The notes under the pieces are model-generated. The model ran no database searches. It saw only the letters and a list, made by a program, of their open reading frames with translations, and was not told the DNA's origin. A DNA stretch of 64,000 bases from Clostridium sp. UBA4548 (lineage in GTDB: Bacteria > Bacillota > Clostridia > Clostridiales > Clostridiaceae), in assembly GCF_002387895.1 (NCBI RefSeq), contig NZ_DGLI01000048.1, positions 210,116 through 274,115 on the forward strand. The letters are read 5' to 3'. Every line of letters starts with the position of its first letter. The stretch's first letter is position 1. Below are positions 53,700 to 61,791 of the stretch, in pieces. The position numbers and the translations under genes were made by a program.

Positions 53700-54500
53700 A
53701 TGGCCATTGAGGTTTTTAACAGGCATGAATGTAAGTATTTAATAGAAGAAGCTGTATTTGGAGAAATTCAAGAGAAGCTTATAAAGCATATGGAACTAGA
53801 TGAATACAATAAGAGCAATGATTTATATACTATAAGCAATATTTATTATGATACAAAGGACAATCATTTAATAAGAACATCTTTATCTAAACCAAGGTAC
53901 AAGGAAAAGCTTCGACTAAGGTCCTATGGAATTCCAGGAGATGATGAAAAAGTCTATTTAGAAATTAAAAAAAAGGTTTGTGATGTAGTAAATAAAAGAA
54001 GAACAAAATTAACATTAAAAGAAGCCTATAATTTTGTTGCTACAGGTGAAAAACCAGAAATCAAAGCTTATATGAATAAACAGGTTATAAATGAAATTCA
54101 GTATATTTTAAGTATTTATGATTTAGAACCAAAGCTTTATTTGGCTTACGATAGAAAAGCTCTTTTTAGCAAGGTAAATAGGGATTTAAGGATAACCTTC
54201 GATACTAATATAAGAACAAGAAGATATGATTTAGCTCTTGAAAAGGGAGATTATGGAGAAAGTTTATTAGATAAAGGTAAATGGCTTATGGAAATAAAGG
54301 CAGAAAAAAATATCCCTCTTTGGTTATCTAGTATGCTTTCAGAATATAAAGTATTTAAAACGAGTTTTTCAAAGTATGGAAAGGAATATGAGAAATTATT
54401 ATTAAGAGAAAGAAGTTTGAAAGGAGAATTTGAACCATGTTTGAAGCAATGTCCAGCAGTTTATTCGGTGCAACCACAGTTAGTACATCAATATCTTTAA
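53700..54500 (+). CDS. VTC-domain protein, possible polyphosphate polymerase
   Basis: 266 aa with the VTC fold (CYTH-like tunnel enzyme). It starts with FNRHECKYLIEE (ExKY motif), then SNIYYDT, KLRLRSYG, VYLEIKKK and LMEIKAEKNIPLWL, all conserved acid/basic tunnel strands. Eukaryotic VTC4 makes polyphosphate from ATP; bacterial members occur with DUF4956 and often CotH (absent here). The last 21 codons overlap the next gene by 64 bp, an unusual arrangement. ATG 53700 follows AAGGAAGGGAG. Confidence 0.85.
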   Translation: MAIEVFNRHECKYLIEEAVFGEIQEKLIKHMELDEYNKSNDLYTISNIYYDTKDNHLIRTSLSKPRYKEKLRLRSYGIPGDDEKVYLEIKKKVCDVVNKRRTKLTLKEAYNFVATGEKPEIKAYMNKQVINEIQYILSIYDLEPKLYLAYDRKALFSKVNRDLRITFDTNIRTRRYDLALEKGDYGESLLDKGKWLMEIKAEKNIPLWLSSMLSEYKVFKTSFSKYGKEYEKLLLRERSLKGEFEPCLKQCPAVYSVQPQLVHQYL

Positions 54501-55138
54501 TAAGTTCAATATTAACTATAGTAGTATCTTTTATCTTAGGAGGAATCATAAGCTTAACTTATATGAAAACCACTAATAAAAGTAAGGGATATTCTCAAAA
54601 TTTCTCCCTTACCTTAGTTATTGTACCAACAGTTATCGCAATAATTGTACTTTTAATTGGTAGCAATGTAGCTAGAGCTTTTAGCTTAGCAGGTGCATTT
54701 TCAATGATTAAATTTAGAAGTGCTCCAGGGGAGCCAAAGGATATAGCTTATGTGCTATTTACTATGGCAGCAGGTCTAGCTTGTGGAGTTGGAGCTTTTG
54801 GGTATGCAGCATTGTTTACAACATTTCTTTGTATTCTTATGTTTCTTCTTAATTTAGTTAATTTTGGAGGACAAAAGCTAGAACAGAAGGTACTTAAAAT
54901 TACTATTCCAGAGGACTTAGACTATGAGGGAGTTTTTGATAGTATTTTTATGGAGCATGTTGCAAACTATGAGCTTATAAAGGTAAAGACTACAGATTTA
55001 GGAAGTCTATTTCAACTCTCTTATATGATAACCATGAAAAAAGGCGTCAGTGAAAAAGAATTTTTAGATGAACTTAGATGCAGAAATGGTAATTTAAATA
55101 TTGTTTTATCCAGGTATGTGGATAGACCTGAGTACTAA
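54437..55138 (+). CDS. DUF4956 membrane protein
   Basis: 233 aa with about four membrane spans in the first 150 residues and the conserved ARAFSLAGAFSMIKFRSAPG and DIAYVLFTMAAGLACGVG blocks. A soluble C-terminal domain of about 80 residues follows. DUF4956 usually follows VTC-domain genes and may form a channel or membrane partner for polyphosphate. AAAGGAG lies 11 nt before ATG 54437, inside the upstream gene. Function unproven. Confidence 0.85.
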   Translation: MFEAMSSSLFGATTVSTSISLISSILTIVVSFILGGIISLTYMKTTNKSKGYSQNFSLTLVIVPTVIAIIVLLIGSNVARAFSLAGAFSMIKFRSAPGEPKDIAYVLFTMAAGLACGVGAFGYAALFTTFLCILMFLLNLVNFGGQKLEQKVLKITIPEDLDYEGVFDSIFMEHVANYELIKVKTTDLGSLFQLSYMITMKKGVSEKEFLDELRCRNGNLNIVLSRYVDRPEY

Positions 55139-55235
55139 GAGGTATTTAGGAAGGTAGTTAATTTATTTAAATGTATAAATACATTTGCATTGCAAAAAAT
55201 AGTGGGGATAAATACATAATAAGAGGTGGAATAAA

Positions 55236-55835
55236 ATGAAAAAAGTATTATACATTAAAGCTAACCCAAAACCAGATTCCGAGTCAAACACTTTCAAGCT
55301 TGCTAATGAATTCATAGAAGAGTATAGAAAGAAAAACCCAGGTGATGAAATAATTGTTTTAGATTTATATAAGGAAAATATACGACCTTTGGATAATGAA
55401 ATGATTACTAATATGTTTTCTGGAGTAAAGGATGAAGTTTATGAATATGCTGAGTTATTTGCATCAGCTGATAAATATATAATTGCTGCACCTATGTGGA
55501 ATTTAAGCATTCCAGCAATTTTAAAAGTGTATTTTGATTATGTAAGCTATGTAGGAATAGCTTTTAAATATACAGAACAAGGTGCTGTTGGACTACTTGC
55601 TGAGAAAGGGAAAAAAGCAATTCATATTGTTTCAAGAGGTGGAGCATATAGTGAGGGTCCTGCTGCAGATTATGAAATGGGAGACAAATACATAAGAACT
55701 ATACTAGGGTTCTTCGGCATCTGTGATGTAAAGACTTTAGCTCTTGAGCTTACAAATGTACTTCAAGGAGAAGACTTAGAAAAAGTTACAAATAAAAGTT
55801 ATGAAGAAGGTAGAAGAATGGCGAGGGAGTTTTAA
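55236..55835 (+). CDS. FMN-dependent NADH-azoreductase (AzoR/AcpD family)
   Basis: 199 aa flavodoxin-like fold, with the N-terminal phosphate loop KANPKPDSESNTFKLA and PMWNLSIPAILKVYFDY (near 91) and VSRGGAY (near 136). It reduces quinones or azo compounds with NADH. The site GAGGTGG precedes ATG 55236. No other redox gene is beside it. Confidence 0.9.
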   Translation: MKKVLYIKANPKPDSESNTFKLANEFIEEYRKKNPGDEIIVLDLYKENIRPLDNEMITNMFSGVKDEVYEYAELFASADKYIIAAPMWNLSIPAILKVYFDYVSYVGIAFKYTEQGAVGLLAEKGKKAIHIVSRGGAYSEGPAADYEMGDKYIRTILGFFGICDVKTLALELTNVLQGEDLEKVTNKSYEEGRRMAREF

Positions 55836-56435
55836 CCTAATTTAAACTAATAACTTTGGAAAAGAATAAACTACTAATTAATATTCAAACTCATAAGTTC
55901 TCTAAGTTTCAACGTAATTTAAATAACACTTACTTTTAAGAGTTATTTAAATTAGCTTGTAAAATCCTCTTGTAAACTTAATTTTTGCAGGAGGTTTTTT
56001 AATTTGTTTTTCTCTAAAATTACTTGAGTATTTAGTAGATTTTACAAAAACAAAGTTTTCTGATATAATTATACAAGCATATTGTTACATATAAATTATC
56101 AGTTTTAATTACTATAGGCTTCCATGGGTAAAGAATATCTTATGTGCCACGAAAGGTCTTAAGGTAGCCAAGGTAGGGTCATATATAAATTAAGTATTGA
56201 CTTTAGTTCACTATAGTAGCATTTCTTAAATTAAATTTCTAAAGGCTTCTAAAGAAAAACTATTAATTATATTAAGCCTTAAAAGAACCCAATTAGGATT
56301 CATATATAATTTTAGTTTTTAATTTATTTTGCATAAAATAATCAAGTCTTTATAACCAAAGAAAAAAAGATTTGAAATCACATATAAAGGGGAGGGCATA
56401 TTTGTCTTTAAACAAAGTTTTAAAGATGAAGTAAT
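55836..56435. other. Long intergenic region with two hairpins
   Basis: A 12-bp perfect inverted repeat (AATTTAAATAAC, 55916-55927 with 55942-55953) is followed by a terminator-like hairpin (55971-56002, CCTC/GAGG arms and six T). From 56003 to the next start nothing recognisable is present. Confidence 0.5.
55971..56002 (+). terminator. Intrinsic terminator after the azoreductase gene
   Basis: AATCCTC...TG and CA...GAGGTTTTTT form a stem with a T run. Confidence 0.75.
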
Positions 56436-57260
56436 ATGATGAAAACCTATAAATTTACTGCATATGATGTTTGTGATGAAATTGCACTAAATATTATTGC
56501 ACAGCATTTTAATCTTAACAAGAAATTAAAGTGGGAAGATACTATACTTTTAAAAGAGAATAACTTAAATGGAATAGTGTCAGATACTGAAAATAAGTAT
56601 ATATTTTTATATCACTTTGGAAGTATAGTATTTGTTAACTTCGAATACCATGAAGTTATGGATGCTATCAAGTATTTTAAAAACATTAGTAGTAAGTGTT
56701 TTAAAGATATGAACAAAAACTATTACACCGAAGAATTTACTCTTTTTGTAGATGAAAATAAGGAGTTAGAAATAAGCTTTGATTCTATGACTATTGGAAC
56801 ACTGAATGAAACCTATATGGCTACCTTATCCTTAGTTTTATCTAAATCTGTTTCTTTGGATAAAATTGAGCAGGATATAGAAATTCTTACTGATGAAGTG
56901 GAAAGTGTGATGGATTACTTAGATAGAGGTGCTTTTACTCTAAAAGATAAGGATCTTGCAAAGTTATCTTCAAAGATACTTCGTGGCAAATTTGATATAG
57001 TATCTTACTTAAGGCTTTTAGATAAACCAGATATTGCATGGAGAAATGAATTTGCTGAAGAGCTGTACCTAGAGCTAATTGATTTATTTGACATTGCAGA
57101 AAGATTCGAAAAAATTAAAAACAAAACTGAAGTTTTATTAAATGTTATAGAAGTATTTTCTACCATTATGCATTCAAAAAAAGGTAATACTTTAGAATGG
57201 ATAGTTATAATCCTAATTGCTTTTGAACTTATACTTCCTATATTTGAAATGTTTTTTTAG
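56436..57260 (+). CDS. RMD1/YagE (DUF155) family membrane-anchored protein
   Basis: 274 aa related to yeast Rmd1/Rmd8 and human RMND1. The core has YIFLYHFGSIVFVNF (near 50-64) and FALSKSVSLDKIEQ-like NETYMATLSLVLSKSV (near 127-142). A single C-terminal membrane anchor (about 252-274) is WIVIILIAFELILPIFEMFF. In mitochondria the family supports translation; in bacteria function is unknown. Weak ribosome site before ATG 56436; ATG 56439 is equally possible. Confidence 0.82.
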   Translation: MMKTYKFTAYDVCDEIALNIIAQHFNLNKKLKWEDTILLKENNLNGIVSDTENKYIFLYHFGSIVFVNFEYHEVMDAIKYFKNISSKCFKDMNKNYYTEEFTLFVDENKELEISFDSMTIGTLNETYMATLSLVLSKSVSLDKIEQDIEILTDEVESVMDYLDRGAFTLKDKDLAKLSSKILRGKFDIVSYLRLLDKPDIAWRNEFAEELYLELIDLFDIAERFEKIKNKTEVLLNVIEVFSTIMHSKKGNTLEWIVIILIAFELILPIFEMFF

Positions 57261-57345
57261 TAAGTAAGTATAAAGCATAGACATAAGAGATATATAATTA
57301 TTTTCAAAAAGTTTATAAAGTAACTTTACTTATTATTATTAATAT

Positions 57346-57382
57346 AAAATCCTGTGATATTTGAAATATTGCAGGATTTTTT
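57346..57382 (+). terminator. Terminator after the RMD1-like gene
   Basis: AAAATCCTG pairs with CAGGATTTT, with inner ATAT/ATAT pairs and a T run. Confidence 0.85.
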
Positions 57383-57514
57383 CATTTTACAAAATTATTT
57401 AAGAAAAAATTATATATACATGCATGGAAATAAGGTGGTAAACAAGTTGACTAAAGAAAATCACAGGAGTATGCTTTTATAGGGAATAAAACTAAACTTA
57501 GGAGTGATGGTTAC

Positions 57515-59140
57515 ATGAAACCAAAATTATTAAGGATGATAGAAAGAAAGGAGATTACTAAGGAAAGAGTTTTAAAAGATATAATTGCAGGAATTATAGT
57601 TGCTATTATAGCATTGCCACTGTCTGTAGCACTAGGAATTTCCTCAGGAGTATCTCCAGAAAAAGGACTTATAACGGCAATTATAGCAGGATTTTTAATT
57701 TCTTTTTTAGGGGGAAGCAGAGTTCAAATTGGTGGACCTACAGGAGCCTTCGTTGTAATTGTTTATGGTATTATTCAAAGTTATGGCATAGAGGGCCTTA
57801 TTATCTCTACAATTATGGCAGGAATTATTTTAATAGTTTTAGGATTACTTAGATTTGGAAGTGTGATTAAGTTTGTACCTCACCCAATAACTGTTGGGTT
57901 TACTTCAGGAATAGCTATAACCTTACTTTCAACACAAGTAAAGGATTTTCTGGGACTAAGTATAGATAAAGTACCAGCAGAATTTATTGGGAAGTGGGAA
58001 GCATATTTTGCGCACCTTAATACCTTTAATTTAATAGCATTTTTAGTAGGATTTGGGTCATTACTTATTATGATTTTGTGGCCTAAAATTAACAAAACCA
58101 TACCTGGTTCATTAGTTGCATTAATAGTAGCTACCTTGGTGGTTAATATATTTAACCTTCCAGTAGAGACTATAGGTAGTAGATTTAATAATATTTCATC
58201 TACAATTCCTGTTCCAATGTTACCAAAGGTAAGTTTTGACACTATAAAAAACTTGTTAAGTCCAGCCTTAACTATTGCAATACTTGCTGCCATAGAATCC
58301 CTACTTTCCGCAGTAGTAGCTGACGGAATGATAGGAGGAAAGCATGATTCAAACATGGAATTAATAGCTCAAGGTGTAGCCAATGTGGCTTCAGGTTTGT
58401 TTGGAGGAATCCCAGCTACAGGAGCTATTGCAAGAACTGCTGCCAATGTGAAAAATGGAGGAAGAAGTCCTATTTCAGGAATTGTCCATGCAGTAACTTT
58501 ACTTTTAATAATGTTAGTGTTCATGCCTTTGGCAAAGTTAATACCAATGACTACCTTAGGAGCTATACTAATATTGGTATCTTATAATATGGGGGAATGG
58601 AAAACCTTCTATTCTCTTTTAAAGGCACCAAAAAGCGATGTAGCTATACTTTTAATAACATTCTTTTTAACAGTAGTATTTGACCTAGTGGTTGCTATTG
58701 AAATAGGAATGGTACTTGCTATGTTCCTTTTCATGAAACGAATTGCAGATACTACGAAGATAGAAACTATGGTATTATGCAGTGAAGGAGAAGATGAACA
58801 GGTAAGAGATGATAACTCTAAAGATAATATATTGGTGTATGAAATAAATGGACCTTTATTTTTTGGGATAGTTCATAATTTTATGGATGTAATGAAAGAG
58901 ATTAATTCTTCCTATGAAGTGTTAATACTTGATATGAAAAATGCAAATGCTATAGACTCTACGGCCATGGAAGCTCTGGAGAATCTTTATAAAAGATGTG
59001 AAAAACATAATATCAAACTTTTACTAGCAAATATACAAGAACAGCCTCATAAGGTTTTAAAAGGTATGGGATTCTTGAAACTAGTGGGGGAAGAAGCTAT
59101 ATTCGATGATAGAGAAGAAGCTTTAAAATCAGTGGCTTAA
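57515..59140 (+). CDS. SulP-family anion transporter with STAS domain
   Basis: 541 aa. Ten or more membrane spans carry the SulP block IVAIIALPLSVALGISSGVSPEKG (given in parts, near 28) and GGSRVQIGGPTGAFVVIV (near 67). A C-terminal STAS domain (about 430-540) has NGPLFFGIVH and MKNANAIDSTAMEAL. Substrate may be sulfate, bicarbonate or another anion. GGAGTGATGG precedes ATG 57515. Confidence 0.92.
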   Translation: MKPKLLRMIERKEITKERVLKDIIAGIIVAIIALPLSVALGISSGVSPEKGLITAIIAGFLISFLGGSRVQIGGPTGAFVVIVYGIIQSYGIEGLIISTIMAGIILIVLGLLRFGSVIKFVPHPITVGFTSGIAITLLSTQVKDFLGLSIDKVPAEFIGKWEAYFAHLNTFNLIAFLVGFGSLLIMILWPKINKTIPGSLVALIVATLVVNIFNLPVETIGSRFNNISSTIPVPMLPKVSFDTIKNLLSPALTIAILAAIESLLSAVVADGMIGGKHDSNMELIAQGVANVASGLFGGIPATGAIARTAANVKNGGRSPISGIVHAVTLLLIMLVFMPLAKLIPMTTLGAILILVSYNMGEWKTFYSLLKAPKSDVAILLITFFLTVVFDLVVAIEIGMVLAMFLFMKRIADTTKIETMVLCSEGEDEQVRDDNSKDNILVYEINGPLFFGIVHNFMDVMKEINSSYEVLILDMKNANAIDSTAMEALENLYKRCEKHNIKLLLANIQEQPHKVLKGMGFLKLVGEEAIFDDREEALKSVA

Positions 59141-59147
59141 AAATAGA

Positions 59148-59190
59148 GGACAAAAATGTGTTATTTAATGATGCATTTTTGTCCTTTTTT
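59148..59190 (+). terminator. Terminator after the SulP gene
   Basis: GGACAAAAATG (59148-59158) pairs with CATTTTTGTCC (59174-59184), then six T. Confidence 0.9.
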
Positions 59191-59361
59191 ATAGAAATCT
59201 GTGTATTCTCATAGGATGTAGATTTCCTATTATTATAGGTTTATGAAGTAAAATAGCACAAGAATCTTGTTAAAGATTTTTAGCTCTACTTAAAAAACTT
59301 TAGAGAAAACTTCTATTTAAGAATAGTAGGAGAATTACCCTGTTAGAATTAGCTTAAAAGT

Positions 59362-60132
59362 TTATCTGATAAAAACTATAGTATTTCCGTTAGACATATC
59401 CTCAGAAAATTTATAACCCTCCAAATTGAAATCTTTAATTTTCGCTACTTCGCAAATTCCATTTTTCATAATATAGCTTGTCATAAGCCCTCTAGCTCTT
59501 TTAGCGTGAACTCCTATAATTTTATATTGATTATTTTTACTTTCCTTGAAAGAGATATTCATTATCTTAATTTTTTCAGAAAGTTGTTTTAAGTTAAGAG
59601 ATTTAGAGTATTCTTCTGAGGCAAGGTTAATTAAAATCTTATCACCGCTGCTATTTAAAACCTCTTGCTCTATGTGGAAACTTAGCTTTTCTCCCCAGTA
59701 TTCATATAGATTTTTTGAGCAATTAACCTGTAGTTTTGTGCCCATTTCAAGTCTATGTTCCTTTATTAAGTCTAAAGGTCTCAACACTCCATAAAGTCCA
59801 GATAATATTCTAAGGTTTTCTTGTGCAAAATGGATGTGCTCTTGAGAAAATTCTTCAATGTTTAAGCCTTTATATACATCACCTTTAAAGACGAATATTG
59901 CTTCCTTGGTCTTTTGGGATTTAACATCATTTAAAGTCTGAAACCTTTCATAATTTAATTTGGCTAAGTTCTCACTTATACTCATTAATTTACCAACTTC
60001 TTCTGCAGTTAACTTTCTTAATACTTCTCCTAATTCAAAGGCTTCCTTTAGAAAGATAGGTGACGTAAACTCTAAGTTTGATCTCGGACTTTCAAAGTCT
60101 AAGGTTTTTGCTGGTGAAATAATTGTAATCAT
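59362..60132 (-). CDS. yaaA: YaaA (UPF0246) peroxide-stress protein
   Basis: 256 aa. The N-terminus ITIISPAKTLDFESP is diagnostic of YaaA, which in E. coli lowers free iron under hydrogen peroxide stress and binds DNA. Other conserved stretches are LSGLYGVLRPLDLIKEHRLEMG (given in parts) and HAKRARGLMTSYI near the C-terminus. Full length. ATG 60132 follows AAAGGAG. Monocistronic. Confidence 0.93.
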   Translation of the reverse strand: MITIISPAKTLDFESPRSNLEFTSPIFLKEAFELGEVLRKLTAEEVGKLMSISENLAKLNYERFQTLNDVKSQKTKEAIFVFKGDVYKGLNIEEFSQEHIHFAQENLRILSGLYGVLRPLDLIKEHRLEMGTKLQVNCSKNLYEYWGEKLSFHIEQEVLNSSGDKILINLASEEYSKSLNLKQLSEKIKIMNISFKESKNNQYKIIGVHAKRARGLMTSYIMKNGICEVAKIKDFNLEGYKFSEDMSNGNTIVFIR

Positions 60133-60493
60133 TAAAAGCTCCTTTTATTTATAAAATTTAATCTGCATTATGGAAGCAAATTAGATTTAGTTTTTAAATA
60201 TATTATATAAAAGTTGCCAAAAGTTTTCTATATTAAATAATAATTTTCAGTTGGGTCAATTTGTATCTCTAATGGACAAATTTCCATTTATAAAGAAGCT
60301 TAAGGGAAGTTAGTTACTTATTGACTAATATAGTAGTTTTATTAGGACTGATAGCAAGAAATTATATAGGTCTTAGTATAAACCCATTATCTTACAAAAA
60401 ACAATAACCTTTTTTCTATAATTAAATATAATGAATATATATGGCGTTTTGACTCTGATTAATAATGCCAAACAATTTGAATAAGGAGAATAT
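60133..60493. promoter_or_regulatory. Divergent promoter region between yaaA and the DUF2935 gene
   Basis: AT-rich and without a clear operator or terminator. A PerR box was looked for by eye and not found. Confidence 0.3.
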
Positions 60494-61504
60494 ATGTTAG
60501 TTAGAGAACAACAACAATTAACAAGAAGAAGATTTGTAAACCAGTCTATTCAGTTGAATTTGTTTTTCTTAAGAATTGTAAAAGAACACTTAATCTTTGT
60601 AAAAGCTTCACTGACTCTGAAGGATGTAAATTATGGCAGACAAGCGGATATGCTAAGAAGCGAAGTTGAAAGATTACTTATGGAAACAGTAAGATTATCT
60701 CAAGGAGTTATTAGACCTAATCAGTTTAACTCTGGAGAGTTTGTGACTAAGTACACTTTAGATGCAGAAAAAGCAACTCAATTTTACACTGGAATTGAAA
60801 TAGATACAAACATAACGCAAATGGAGATAAGTCTAGGTGGAAGCAACTTGCCTATAACTGAGGATATAGAGCCTGAAAATATACCTGAGGATGCACCTTT
60901 TGGACCGAATTTCGATGAACAGGCCAGTGCACAAAATATATTTGCATTAAATAGAAGAATTATACCAGTTATAAGAGAAGTAATAGGATTTAAAGAAACT
61001 TTGATAAAAAGGGTTGCTTCTTGCCAAATGTTCACCCTAGCTTATCCTCATTTAGTTGAACATATTTTAGATGAAACTAGATTCTATCTAACTATGTTAA
61101 GAAGACTTCAAAGAATGACCAATGTTGATATTGACATGGAAGCTGTTGAACAAGAGTCCTTCTGGAACGAAATCATGGGAGATCATGCAGAATTCATAAG
61201 AGGGATGTTAGACCCTACAGAGACAGAATTAATTAATGTTGCAAATGAATTTGCTGAGAGATATGATCAGCTTATTGAAGAAGCTGAAAATTTAAAAAGC
61301 AACATGAGTAATTTAGGTACTGTAACTCAACAAAGTTTAAGAACCACTAGGGAGTTTAGAAACTTCAAGACTCAAGGCGTACAGGGAATTTTGGGATGCA
61401 AGGTTAAATCTATTATTTTGCCACTACTTGCAGACCATGTATTAAGAGAAGCCAATCATTATCTAAGAATCTTAAGAAGGCTGAACAGACCAAATAGATA
61501 TTAA
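60494..61504 (+). CDS. DUF2935 four-helix-type protein
   Basis: 336 aa with two copies of the DUF2935 helical domain (about 10-130 and 155-325). Each copy has widely spaced E/H residues (FLRIVKEHLIFV near 25; LVEHILDETRFYL near 189; HAEFIRGML near 228) that could bind metal as in ferritin-like bundles. The family occurs in clostridia and bacilli, including sporulating species; function unknown. AAGGAGAAT precedes ATG 60494. Confidence 0.88.
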   Translation: MLVREQQQLTRRRFVNQSIQLNLFFLRIVKEHLIFVKASLTLKDVNYGRQADMLRSEVERLLMETVRLSQGVIRPNQFNSGEFVTKYTLDAEKATQFYTGIEIDTNITQMEISLGGSNLPITEDIEPENIPEDAPFGPNFDEQASAQNIFALNRRIIPVIREVIGFKETLIKRVASCQMFTLAYPHLVEHILDETRFYLTMLRRLQRMTNVDIDMEAVEQESFWNEIMGDHAEFIRGMLDPTETELINVANEFAERYDQLIEEAENLKSNMSNLGTVTQQSLRTTREFRNFKTQGVQGILGCKVKSIILPLLADHVLREANHYLRILRRLNRPNRY

Positions 61505-61514
61505 TTATAAGTAG

Positions 61515-61540
61515 GCGTACTCTAATTAGGGTACGCTTTA
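61515..61540 (+). terminator. Terminator after the DUF2935 gene
   Basis: GCGTAC (61515-61520) with GTACGC (61531-61536), plus inner CTAAT/ATTAG pairs, followed by TTTAT. Confidence 0.8.
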
Positions 61541-61791
61541 TATACTTTGTGCCTCTAAGAAGTTAGATTATGATGCTAAAAAGCCCCTATAGAAAATGAA
61601 TCTCCTCATTAGTTAAATTAATTTCAAGCTTAGAACCTCATAATTGTGGTATAATTAAGCTTATGCTTTAAGTACATATGGCAAGATTATTTGAAGTTTG
61701 AATAATTTCATATAACTGAGTTAGAAGTGTATTTGACAACACTTGGTGGATATAATTAAAAAGATAGTAGTTTCAAATTGAGGTGTAGTTT

